Source of the DNA: Daucus carota subsp. sativus
Taxonomy: Eukaryota; Streptophyta; Magnoliopsida; Apiales; Apiaceae
Reading direction: 5' to 3'
Assembly: GCF_001625215.2 (NCBI RefSeq)
Contig: NC_030385.2
Location: 1,977,135-2,041,134 of the forward strand
DNA: 64,000 bases
Shown here: in pieces, positions 23,412 to 34,863 of the stretch
How positions within the stretch are numbered: the first letter of the stretch is position 1
Layout: the number at the start of each line of letters is the position of its first letter
The notes under the pieces: generated by a model
Told to the model about the DNA's origin: nothing
Seen by the model: only the letters and a program-made list of their open reading frames with translations
The model's database searches: none
Position numbers and translations under genes: made by a program

Positions 23412-23712
23412 CCCGAGCGGAATCAGAATTTCGAAACAAACGGGCTTAATAGCGTTAAACTTTGATATTCGGGCTCAAAATTAAATTTATAGTTGTTTTT
23501 ACTAAAAGTCATGGTTCATATTAATATATCTTATTAATTTTCGAAGATTAGTCGGGACTGTAGTCTAGGCTAACCCCTGGTTCCGTCTCTTTCAGTTAGT
23601 AAGAAATACTCACAAACTGAGACAACTTCTCGTTAAAGATCAGTCGGGACACTAGTCTAGGCTGACCTCCTGGTTCTGTCCTGTCAGTTACTAAGAAATA
23701 CTCACCGAGACC
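23412..23712. repeat. dispersed repeat copy 2 with duplicated right end
   Basis: The first 190 bp resemble the element at 21324-21529 (GAATTTCGAAACAA; TTTCGAAGATTAGTCGGGAC; CTGGTTCCGTC). The right part (GTCTAGGCT through AAGAAATACTCAC) is then present again about 90 bp later, so this end was duplicated in tandem. Confidence 0.6.
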
Positions 23713-24414
23713 GAAACTTAAGATTTTATTTTTATTTTGCTAGTTAACTTAAGATTTTATGTTTGTCTGAATAGAGGGGTATCCACTAGACTATATAACG
23801 CGATCTCGGGGTATTACATAACAACGTTACTCTGTTCCCGACAATCAAATACGATAAACCTGGAAACTTCTTCTGTCCGTCCATTAATTATAATTAGAAC
23901 ACACATTCAGATAATATCTGAGTTTGGAGAGTAACATGGGGAGTAAAGGGAGGAAAGTTAGTTGCACATGTGTGTGAGAGTTATAATGCATGTTGAGAAG
24001 ATCAGTAAGAAAGAGACAGACATTTGAGGTAACAACCAGCAACATGGCTTGTCTAAATATAGTCAGTTCTGATCACTTAATGTGCAAGTTTTAGATGTGT
24101 ATTGTTCTGAACCATTTAGTCAGTCAGACAATTAGTTTTAGATGGGCATGGGTATATATAATAAGATGAATGAATTCAAGATTCTGAACTGAGGCTCAGA
24201 CCAGGCCTCAAAAGTTTTGATCATATGATACTACTTGCAGGATCCTTATCTTCTTTCACCTTTGACTGACCAATCAAGTAAGCATGCATATGCATTGTTT
24301 TTAGCATTTTGTTTGAATCTGTAGCGGCCACTGCGCCTATAGTAGGTCATTTCGGGCCGAACCATGTCCGTTAGTCCTCGGAAATCAATATAGAATCACT
24401 TCTGTACACTTACA

Positions 24415-24723
24415 GAGCAAGTCCAATGCAAGACGCAAAATAACTATAACTATTGTTATAATTTAGTATTAAAAAGTGTTTTTTATTGTTAAAATAAAAC
24501 TTCAACTTCAATGCTATATGCATTTTGCATCCAAACTTTATTTAAAGTTCACCACTGTACATACCAATTATAGTTAGTTGATGGATCCTTGGTTTCAAAT
24601 TTAAAACCAAATATGCATATATGCATATTTGCATCCAAATATAGAACTCCATTGGAGTTGAGATTTTTAGCATTTGATTTCAAATTATAGAATTGGCACC
24701 ACTTATAACATTGCATTGCTCTC
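24415..24723. mobile_element. possible MITE
   Basis: Left end AGAGCAAGTCCAATGCAAG and right end, reversed, GAGAGCAATGCAATG. Plants have many MITEs with such ends, but the match is weak and no target duplication is clear. Confidence 0.3.
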
Positions 24724-25037
24724 CGAAAATCAATATAGAACTTGGATCCTTCATAAGTCCAAGTGGTTTTTTGATGTTAAAATAGAATTTATAATCCAAT
24801 GATAAATGCAAAATATACAACTTGTTATAATAAAACTTTTTTTTATTATCAATTAGATCAAAACATTTAAAAATTCGGTCGATATGATGAGTTTGTATTT
24901 CAATTAAATTTAAAATATAGACGATGAAATTAAAGAGCCTTACATGACAAAGGTTATAAGCTTGTATATTAATAATCTATAAAAGTGGATAAAAATGAGA
25001 TTTATTTTGCTTAAGGCTAGACAAGTCTCTCCTAATA

Positions 25038-25269
25038 CTCCCTCTGTTTTTTTTATATGACGCTTGACTTTTTGCACACATCTCAATGTGCTTTGACTGA
25101 GCCCTTAAAAATATTGTTTTTTAAATTTTCTTTTTTTGAATAAAAGTAGGTAAAAGATAGTTTAATTCCAAAAAAGAAAATTTAAAAAATAATATATTTA
25201 AGTGCCCAGTCAAAGCACATTGAGATGTGTGCAAAAAGTCAAGCGTCATATAAAAAAAAACAGAGGGAG
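25038..25269. mobile_element. Stowaway-like MITE with nearly perfect long arms
   Basis: Arms of roughly 65 bp at each end are almost exact complements: the left includes GACGCTTGACTTTTTGCACA and the right TGTGCAAAAAGTCAAGCGTC. The middle also pairs partly. TA flanks lie at 25036-25037 and 25270-25271. Transcribed, it would fold into a long hairpin. Confidence 0.88.
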
Positions 25270-25479
25270 TAGCTTTTTTTTGTTTCAATTTGTAATTATA
25301 TTAGCATATCGGATTTTGTGAAAATTGAATCATCAAATACTAAATTTTGAATATTCATTTAAAATATCTCATAGTGTATACTCGTTTATTTCTCTCTCTA
25401 TGAGTATTTTAAAAATTGAATCCATACAATAGAGACTTTGAATATTAGCCTAGAAGGCTAAATCTGGAGACTGCTTGGT

Positions 25480-25660
25480 TGGGGCTGGGGCGAAGAGGCA
25501 CGCGGGGACACGTGTCCTCTCAAAAATATTCTTTTACAGTTTTTCACTACTTGAATTTTACAAAATTATAAAAATGTCTTCACAAAATTTAAAAATATAT
25601 AGATATATCCGAAAATTTGCTTCGTGCCCCCCTAACGTTTGAATCTTAGATCCGCCCATG
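25480..25660. mobile_element. degenerate repeat related to the hAT-type element at 42197
   Basis: Contains GGGGACACGTGTCCTCTC and, near its end, GTGCCCCCCTAACG and GATCCGCC. The same core (GGGGGACACGTGCCCCC) and a similar GGCTCCGCC end occur in the element at 42197-42576. Boundaries and target duplication were not resolved. Confidence 0.4.
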
Positions 25661-25874
25661 GCCTGGGATAATGGAAAAGGTAATAGTTAGATTCATTCAT
25701 TTTTTTGTAATTTTGTTGAAGATTAATTAGATTGATTTCTTTGATGGTTTTTGTTTTATAAAATTATCATTCTCGTAAAGTTTTATAATTTTAGATTTAT
25801 CGGAGATCCATTATAAGATATTTGTTTTTCATTTCTTATCTTTTATTTCCTACATAATTTATGTTTGTTCCGGG

Positions 25875-26704
25875 TAGGGGTGTGCACGAGTCGGTTCGGC
25901 TCGGTTTTTAGCTAAAACCGTTACCGAACCGTACATGTCGGTTCGGTTCGGTTTCTACTTTAAAACCGTTACCGAACCGTTTCAAACGGTTTTTTCCGGT
26001 TCGGTTAACCGTCGGTTTGGTTACGGTTTTTTTCGATTTCTTATAATAAAAAATATTATACAAATTTAATAATCAACTCAAAAATTTTTTTAATAAAAAA
26101 TAAGGTATAATCACTAATTAAATATTATTCATTAGTACGTATTTTACCAAAATAAATAAGAAAGAAAATATTTAAAATATAAATACTTATTAATATGATC
26201 GAAATGAAGTAGATGAGCACTATTACGGTATGTAAAGATGATCCAGAAATGTAAAGTATGAATCAGCCCAGTGTTTTTTTTTTTAAGGAAACGAACTTGC
26301 ATTACTTAGAAATTATCAGAATTCAGTATAAGGCTTAGTTACACACTATCTCTTTACGGAAATGATGTTAATTACTAACTACTCTAGTACTCTCTCTACT
26401 TAAATATAACAAACTAGTGTAACTTGCTGACTTGTAACTATAGTTGAGGTGGATAGTTTCTTGCTTAGCAGATAATATACCAATAATACCAATGTAATAA
26501 TTTATTTTATATAAAATATAAAATATATAATAAATTATATAATATTATATAAGCGGTTCGGTTTTTCGGTTCGGTTTTAGGTGTAAAACCGTAACCGTCG
26601 GTTCAGTTGAGCTACGGTTTTTTTCGGTTTTTGTCGGTTACGGTTTTTTTCGGTGTGGTTTTTCGGCTCGGTTTCGGTTTTTCAGTTTTTTTTGCTCACC
26701 CTTA
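25875..26704. mobile_element. hAT-type non-autonomous element, 830 bp
   Basis: Exact 8-bp target duplications GTTCCGGG lie at 25867-25874 and 26705-26712. Ends TAGGGGTGTGCA and TGCTCACCCTTA are inverted repeats of the hAT-like type. Subterminal zones are packed with GGTTCGGTTCGG, AAACCGTTACCGAACCG and TTTTTCGGTTT words. The AT-rich centre encodes no transposase, so it depends on a source element elsewhere. Confidence 0.9.
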
Positions 26705-27698
26705 GTTCCGGGTATTTGTTTTTCATTCATAATATATGTAAAAACCCTACCAAAACCAAACGTGACGAGTATATCTCATTTAGAGTATGATCTGCGAAAG
26801 ATAAAATATACGCAGATCATAACTATATTATTAAATAGTAGAAATGTTATTTTAGTAATTCAAAGTATTGTATGACATGTATATGGATAATATCTTCGCC
26901 ATGATTTTCTTTACATCGAATTCACTTTTATCGTGAAAGGATCGCATTCACTTTTATCGTGAATCATTTGTCATTGAATGGATTGAATTCATCTTTATCG
27001 TAAATCATCTGTCATTGAATGATTCGAGCCCTTCTCCAACAAATTCCGATCTAATTTATTCTTTTAATATGATGACTGCATAAGTAGGAACCATACTACT
27101 TTGTTCTTGGTGTCTCTCTACTTCCAATCTCTTTCATCTAAAATTATGACAATATAATACTTAAAATATAGGAATTTAATAATTATACTAAATATTAGAT
27201 TACACATGAAAAGGTGAAAATAATAGTTATGATGATGTAAAGATTGAGGAATTACACAACATATATACACAAATGCGTGTCGTGTTTGTATGAATCTTGG
27301 GTGTGTTGTTTGTGAAGAAAATGTGAGTTTGAAAAGGTCAGGATTACAACATAGGGCCATAATTTATGTATGCAACCATTAATAAAAATAATATTAAATA
27401 TCTAGAATTAAAAATATTTTTTAATTTAATTTAATAAATTAAATTAATTTTGATATTATTTTATATGTTAATTTATTAAAAGGTTAATGATATTTTTAAA
27501 TGATTAGCTATTTTAACTTATAAAACATAAAGAAATTATATTATTATAAGTATAGATATACTAAAGTCTTTTTAAATTTTATGATATCAAAAAAGTTAAA
27601 AATAAAGATAATTATATAAAATTTTATTTTATTTTTGAAATAAATACAAACATGTAAGTAATTCAAGATAATTTCTTTTCTTACACTTTGTTTGTTTT

Positions 27699-27770
27699 CT
27701 GAATTCTATTCTGCTTCCGATCAAATATATATAAGAATTCTATTCTGCTTCCGATCAAATATATATATTC
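27699..27770. repeat. 36-bp tandem duplication
   Basis: GAATTCTATTCTGCTTCCGA with its continuation ATCAAATATATATA occurs twice in succession, upstream of the DCN1-like gene. Confidence 0.8.
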
Positions 27771-28054
27771 ATAATGATTATTCTAATCAACAATTAAATA
27801 ATAATAATAATTTATCACACAAGAAACCTTAATTTTTCAATATCTTTAATATTCTCAAACAAAGAATCACACTAAAATCCAATCAATCCCCAAACCTCCT
27901 CTTCTACCACCATCACCCTCCGATAAAATTCTAAGTCCGTCCCAAACACGCCTTTAGAGCGACGGAGATTGCTCTTCGCTCAAGGCTTCTATCTTACATA
28001 ATTATTATTACTCAGATTTTGTGATTTCAGAATTTTTTATTTTAATTATTGAAG

Positions 28055-31000
28055 ATGCCTCGAGCTTCCTCCAGAAAAGCACCCACTAGCAGCTCCTCCA
28101 CCGCTCCCGATCTTTACCGATCTGGTAATTCTTGATTTTTGTCCTCTTGGGTTGGTCAAAAATCCAATCTTTATGTGTTCTGGAATTAAAAATTTAATCT
28201 TTTTAGTTTTTACTGTTAAAAATTAAATTTTTATGTGTTCTTGAAATAAAATTGTAATCTTTGATGTTAAAGATTCATGTGGGTTGTTATGAAAAACCCA
28301 TTTTTGTTGAATTTATGATTTTGCAACACTGGGTTTGCTTTAGTCACTGCTTTAATTAATTGATTTGTGTGTATGTGATTGCTTTAGTTATAATGTGAAA
28401 TTGGGTTATTAGCTTACTTTTATGGGTTTTATATAGTGTGTGTGAGGTGCCCTTAATTTTCTTTGATTATCACTTTATTCAGCTACTGGGAAAGCCGCGA
28501 ACAAAGAACTGGAGCGGGTTGATCAGCTCTTTTATTCTTATGCTAATGGTTCGTCCGGTGTGATCGAGTAAGTGGCATTATGAAAACCCTAGTCAATTTA
28601 TGGAATTTGCAGTTGTTTGTTAATAACATGTTTGTTTAGTGTAATATCAAATGCTGAGTACAGTTGATTTGTTGTTTCAAATTGTTGCTATAATAGAGGT
28701 ATTGGGTAGGGTAAGGACTGTACGGGGACGTACTAATCTGACAGGTTCCAGAGAGGTCATTACCATGGAACCGCTCCCTTCTTTGATTGTGCTTTCATAA
28801 TATTCTTTGTTCTATAACCCTAGCCCAGGGGAAGAGTCTAGTTCTTCTAAACTTTGTAGGTTTGCACTTTGCATAGTTTGTGTACTGTTATTAGAATGTT
28901 TTAAGATTTGTATTGTGGTACTGATTGCCAAAAAATTACTGCACTGTGGACCATAAGTCCACTTGTTAAGGTCAACGTCTAGGAAGCACAGAGTCTTCAA
29001 TATGGGTGATGTATGCGTGTCCGACTTAGTGACAACTCGGCTGAGTACGTGCTGACTCACCATGTGGCATGACGTCACACATACGATAATGGACATCCCT
29101 TCGACATGGGAATGACATGGCCATGGACTCGGCCCGCCCTAGAAGGCCCAATAACCTCATTTTAACCTATTTCACAACCTCTATTTTCTCGTCAGTCGTC
29201 ACGCCCATACATGGGTGTGTGTATGAAACCCACTTGTACTTTTCCAGTTTTCCATTCTCACTGTGCTTCCGTATATTTTATTATAATAATTATTATTGTT
29301 ATTATTATTATTGTTGTTGTTGTTATTATTATTGTTGTTGTTGTTGTTGTTATTGTTGTTATTATTATTAGTTTATTACTAACTTTTGCGGAATCTTCGT
29401 GTCCCGTGTCACCGTATACCAGTCCGTGCTTTCCTAGGTCACTGTAATCAGGAAATCTTCTAGTCTGATTTAAGGTTTCAACTGATCAAGCTGTTGATAT
29501 TACAATGTTAAGTTTCACATGTAGGGATAATATTGCTGTAATAAATTCACTAATATTATGATATTCAATTTTGCTGTATATTTTATATTTGTTTACTTAT
29601 TTGCAACTTAAACCTCATGCAGCATGAATCTAATTTATTTATACAACTGTAGGGAATCTTTATCTTTCCTGAAATGTTCATTTTCATGTCTTCTAAGTTC
29701 TAATGTTATTATTGCGCCTTGCTGAACAGCCCCGAAGGGATAGAGGGCCTCTGTTCGGATTTGGAAGTAGATCACACAGATGTTCGGGTGTTAATGCTTG
29801 CTTGGTAAATCCCTTTGTGGTACCTTTTAATTAATGTTGAGTGCTTCAAAATCTGATACTAATGGACATTGAATTTCAGGAAAATGCAAGCCGAAAGACA
29901 AGGCTACTTTACGTTGGTAAGCTTATAAAAGAATCCTATCTGTGCTTATTTCTTAGGGGAAGATAACAATATTAAATATAAATTTTAGTTTATATTGGTG
30001 CTCTGCTGTGATTCCTAATTTTAATCTTAAGTTCTGTGCACTAAAGATGACTCCAACAATTATGTTTTTATAGGAAGAATGGAGAAAAGGCCTTAAAGCG
30101 TTGCATGCTGATACACTTGTCAAATTGAAGAAGGCACTTGTGGAACTTGAGAGAGAGGTAGATATTCAAGTTCAATATTTTGAAGGGCTGTTGCATAGTC
30201 TTAATATGATTTATGTATCTTAATAGTTAATACTGTAAATCATGAAGTACAGATGCTATTATTCATCCCAACCCTTCCCTTGTTTTTTTATTTCCTTTAT
30301 AGGTGAGAAGGCAATCAAGCTTTTTGGAATTCTACACTTTCGCTTTTCAGTATTGCTTAACAGGTACACGGATATATTTTATTGTTCTTTATGCCTTTTT
30401 GAAGACCTTAGAAATCCTTACGCTGCTACATATGCATACTGATTCTCAAAGCTCTAATTTGTTGTTGTAGAAGAGAATCAAAAAAGCATAGACATAGAGA
30501 GCATCTGTGAATTGCTGAATCTTGTTCTAGGTTCAGAGTTTCGAGCCCAGGTTGACTTTTTTGTTCAGTATCTTAAGGTGAGCCTCAAGTATATTCATGT
30601 TTTGCAATCTTGTTTATCGGAGATCAAGATATTATTTTAATTAATCTTTAACTCTTTTCAATGTCGTTTTACTCTCTATTTCCTTTTTTTTTGTATGTGT
30701 GTGTGTGTGTGTGATTTTCTCATGTCGTTTTGTGTTGGGAAGGACTCCTGCTCTTTTAATTTATATTACAAGTTTTACATCAGCATGCCAACACATTATG
30801 GCCCTGTTTGTTTACCAGAAGCAGGAGCTGCTTCTAGCTTCTGCTTTTCTTGACCCGTTTGTGTAAAGAAGCAGAAGCACTTTTAAGAAGCTGAGAATCC
30901 TAGCTTCTCTCTCACAGCTTCTGCTTCTTTTCCAAACACTTTATTCACTTATTTACTTCTCACTTCTGCTACACTTCTCTGGTTTAAGCAAGAAGTCACT

Positions 31001-32396
31001 TCTTTTAAGCTTGCCCAAACAGGCCCTATATATGTACATGTCATTAGAATCTGATGGTGTATCATTATTAGTTGCACACACACACACACACATTAAATTC
31101 TCTAATGTTGCGTCCTTAGAAGTTGGTAAATAAATTTGAATGAAATTGACTGGTTTAAGCAAATAAATTTGAAGATCCTCTATTAGAAGCACCCATGTAT
31201 TAGGCTTGGAGTTGAAGTAATTGACAACAATCAAGAGCCATTAATTATTAAGTTTTAGTTCTGGCAAAAAAAATAAATTATTAAGTTTTAGTAGTGACTA
31301 GTGACTATCTGTACTTATTTTTTGTTGAGTACACGTATGTGCTAGATCTATCTGAATAAACAAGGAGAACTTCCCAAGTGATTATTGTGGCACCCCGAAT
31401 CTATAAGTATGCTTAAAACTTGCAATTGACGTAATTGAGGCGACAATTGAAAACCATTTGTCATCAAATTTTAGTAGGATTTTATCGGTGTCCATCATCA
31501 GTCTGATTACATAGGCGAGATTTAGTTAAGGACTACTACTAAGTGAATCTTTTATTGGGGCACACTGAGAATGTATGTGGCACCGCGAGTCTGCAAATTT
31601 GCTACACAATAACATGTGGATGACACTTGTATAGTATTGTAAAGCGTCTGTGACCAGTTATCTAATAGATTTTCATCTTAAAATCATAAAAATCAAAATG
31701 TTGCACATTCCATCACAACTCGACATGCCAGAATATGCATACAATCATAGTTTTTCTTTTTTCCCAACGTAGTTGTTAGCTAATAAACAATGTGGTCTTG
31801 TGTTTAAGGCTAGATTTCGCATGACAAAGTCTCTTTGCCTGTTCTCAGCAATTTATAGTGTGTAGCCTTTCTCTGTCAGTCTGTCTTTTTCTTTTCACCC
31901 TTCATGATCTACTTGTAATACATAACAGACACGAATTTAGGTGTCAGGTCTAACAAAAGTAACTTATTATGTGATTGGTTTTGGTGTTGGTGCAGACACA
32001 AACTGATTACAAGGTCTTAAACAAGGATCAGTGGATTGGGTTCTATCGATTTTGCAATGAGGTAAGAGTCTGGAATTCAGATCATTTAAGTTTTTGACAT
32101 AACAAACAAGTCTGCTTGCCACTGTTAATATTTACCACCATAAACAATAAGTTCTGATTGTCTCACTTGAGATGAGATTATCACACTTCAGAGTTCAGTC
32201 CATAGTCGAAATTGGTGTTTTACATACTTTGGTAAAAGTTCTGATTCTGTTGAAACATTATTAGCATGTGTGAATAATAATGTCCTCTCTGTTTCTATAG
32301 ATAAGTTTTCCGGACATGAGTAATTATGACGAAGAGCTTGCTTGGCCATTCATTCTGGACAATTTTGTGGAATGGGTAAAAGCAAAACGGAGCTAA
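28055..32396 (+). CDS. DCN1-like protein (cullin neddylation co-E3), 9 exons
   Basis: Model: join(28055..28124, 28483..28567, 29730..29804, 29880..29916, 30074..30157, 30303..30363, 30471..30577, 31996..32061, 32301..32396), all GT-AG and in phase, 226 residues. After a Ser-rich start ([15 protein letters not shown]) the potentiating-neddylation (PONY/DUF298) domain covers most of the protein: [58 protein letters not shown]1 proteins bind cullins and the NEDD8 E2 and promote cullin modification, which activates SCF-type ligases. There is no N-terminal UBA domain, as in the short plant member (At1g15860-like). Intron 2 carries a TTG/TTA microsatellite and intron 7 a MITE. Confidence 0.9.
29290..29371. 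repeat. TTG/TTA trinucleotide microsatellite
   Basis: About 80 bases of alternating TTA and TTG units inside intron 2 of the DCN1-like gene. The Ile/Val and Tyr/Cys runs read from it are artefacts. Confidence 0.85.
30800..31026. mobile_element. MITE with GGCCCTGTTTG ends in DCN1-like intron 7
   Basis: Left end GGCCCTGTTTG; right end, reversed, GGGCCTGTTTGGG. The interior AAGCAGAAGCACTTTTAAGA and CAGCTTCTGCTTCTTTTCC is shared, in the same orientation, with the copy at 62792-63012. Such ends occur in Tourist- and hAT-type MITEs; no clear target duplication, so the superfamily is open. Confidence 0.7.
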
Positions 32397-32953
32397 TTTG
32401 CTGTCAAGGTTAAAATTCGGTCTCAGTATGCAAAGTTTACGGGCTATCTGCCTCCGAAGAGAAGAAGACTGTGATATTCAGCCATAATGTCTCTTGTTTT
32501 TCTGTTTGGTCAGTGTTTGTAAAGTCACTTGTCAATACTTTCCATCGCGGCAGGACCCGTCACAAATTTTAGGTTATTCTCATAGATAAAACATTGTTCA
32601 GTATTTAATACATTTCAGTAAACTGTAATACATGGTACAATAGATACATGAAACGTGCAGATGTTGATTTTAGTTTATAGAGATTAAGATTGTGGATATA
32701 CCATAGAAAATTGTTTTGGTTTTTTCATATTACAGGAATCACATTCATTTTAATGTGATGTGTTTGTGCGTGCTTTTTGTCAAGATTTAGTATTCGGAAC
32801 CGAGTCAGGAAAGATCTATTCAGATTATTGTTGTAGGTACTAAAGCAGACACAGGCATCTTAAAAAGTTGGAGGTATTGTACGATCACAAGAAAAGAATC
32901 AACGAAGAAAAAGAGTGAAACTATACGTAAGGGGAGTCCATTTTAAACTTGTA

Positions 32954-33769
32954 CTACGGAGAAGGAAGAAACAGCGGAGGTGGTGGCAGTGCCAGCAAAG
33001 ACATTCTGGTACTCTCATTTCTTGTCGCAGGGGAGCTGGAAGGCGAAGAAGATGACGAATCTGAAGTAGTAGTCGACGTCTCATTTGATGGATTCGCGAG
33101 TTTAGTTTCCTCTTCTTCACAAACTGCTTCTGATCTGTCGTTTCCAAATTTGGCGGTTTTCAAACGTGCTGGAATGATACAATTGCAGTAGAACCCTACA
33201 AGCCATACATCAACAACTAATCAAGGGAAAAAAACACAGTCGTCGTATTTAAGCAGGCGAAATTTACCAATTTTGGCCAGTCGATTCACCCAGCTCGGTA
33301 TAGGATTCCCAGTGAGCTTAACACAAGCATCATTGCAAAAATGGTTACAGTTCTTGGTGATGAGATTATACGCTGTTCCTGTATAGATATAAGCAAGTTC
33401 CTCTTCCATCACTCTTCTCACCTCTTCCACATTCATCTCCGTCCATCCGATCAAGACTGATTTCCTAAACGTAAATTCCTGGCATTTCCTCGGCTCACCT
33501 TCAAAAATCCCTGATGTAGAATACTCATGCGCTCCAAATGCATACTCAATCCCGTGAACTGATACAACCACAACAAAGAAAATCAGTTCAGAAAAACAAC
33601 AAAGAACGAAAAACATGCAGATTATTTCTTATGGACCTTGAACGGCAGAGTGATAGGCTCCAAGGCCAAGCCAGTAAGCATAGCCATTAACCGATGTCAG
33701 ATCATAAACATTAAGGTACACAGGGAACGATCCGTCCTGGCTTCTTTTCCGATCCCTGGTACACAGCAT
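32954..33769 (-). CDS. DeSI-like PPPDE thiol peptidase
   Basis: Three exons, complement(join(32954..33195, 33268..33558, 33637..33769)), GT-AG and in phase, 221 residues. The PPPDE fold spans about 16-150: PVYLNVYDLTSVNGYAYWLG, then YHSAVQV with probable catalytic His40, EYAFGAHEY, and KNCNHFCN with probable nucleophile Cys115. Family members remove SUMO or ubiquitin; plant members of this branch resemble At4g17486/At5g47310. The region after GFYCNCIIP is low-complexity: Ser/Thr runs and a Pro/Leu tail. Exon 1 uses a weak donor (AAG|GTCCAT). The start is the only ATG in frame before the conserved domain. Confidence 0.9.
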
Positions 33770-34863
33770 TCTTGTTTCCGAGATTCAGATGAACAAGAAA
33801 CCTGGTTTACAAGTTGAGATGAATGAAAGAAAGAAGCAGAGTGTAAAACACACTCCTAAATCTAACAAGTAGAATGTTGAGCATTTTGAAATAGTAGCAG
33901 CAAAAAAGTAACGTACTGGGCTAATTATGATATGTAGTGGTGGTGTTTGTTGGCTTTATTCTTGTTTTATGATTCTATTGATGGAGTACTTGTCTGTTTG
34001 TTTATTTAAATTTTTGAATCTGACACTAATATTACAAAGTAATTTGAAAAGTGAATTAAATAAAATTAATTATGTCCTAATTAATGGCCACATGAGTAGT
34101 TATTGGTTTTGCACCACTTACTCAAGATCAAAAATTCGAAAAAGAGTTTGTTTTATTGTAATAAATTCATTTACGCAGAGTGAAATAACAAGAATAAAAC
34201 ACAACTACAATAATAACGTTTGCAATATAATCATGTCCATGCATTAAGTTTAAATTTATATAGTTCTTTATAAACTACAATTTTGTAAATATTTGAAATT
34301 TTATTAAACTAACTAATATCTCCGCGGGTAATTTACGGATAATTTTTTGATATTTAATATTTTTACAAGATTAAATATCAAAAAATTATCCGTAATTTCA
34401 ACTAAAATAAGAATGTTTAACAATGTTTTAAATAAAATAGTCACATATTAAAATATGGTTTTGTAAATACTAATCAACCGATAATTTTTCTAACACAAAC
34501 ATTAAAAATATAATATAGAAATGCATAACTAATATTATTAACATCATTTCATGAGTTCGAAAATATAACTCAACCTAAATCAAACGAACGGGTCCTATAT
34601 GAAAAACTAAAAAGAACACAGCCCAATACAGAGAGGATATTAAGCCCATAAAATTCAAAAACCACTTCTTGTTTTAAATCCAGATAGTGTTCTCGGGTCG
34701 GATCATAGCTTGATGACTCACACACAGTCAAAGCCTAGCTTGATCTCAATTCTCCAGCGTGGCAGCTCTAACTGTAATAACAAACATCCTTAACTAGATT
34801 CTACCAATGTCATTGCTTCTTCTCAACTGAGATCATAACCTTGGATGCTATTCTAAGTTAGAC
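33770..34863. other. shared promoter region, no gene
   Basis: Lies between the divergent DeSI-like and membrane-protein genes. AT-rich; it contains a perfect 25-bp inverted repeat at 34334-34394. A 106-codon frame at 33927-34247 has no recognisable content and is not called. Confidence 0.5.
34334..34394. repeat. perfect 25-bp inverted repeat
   Basis: The left arm starts TACGGATAATTTTTTGATAT and the right arm ends ATATCAAAAAATTATCCGTA, separated by about 11 bases. No terminal motif or target duplication identifies it as a transposon. Confidence 0.85.

Larger units (their letters stand above)
22543..28054. other. 5.5-kb gene-free region rich in transposons
   Basis: Holds the ERF promoter region, a dispersed repeat (23412-23712), a weak terminal-repeat element (about 24415-24723), a foldback Stowaway-like MITE (25038-25269), a GC-rich repeat remnant (about 25480-25660), a hAT-type element (25875-26704), a repeated CACTTTTATCGTGAA phrase (26926-27010) and a 36-bp tandem duplication (about 27699-27770). 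No protein-coding gene was recognised. Confidence 0.6.
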
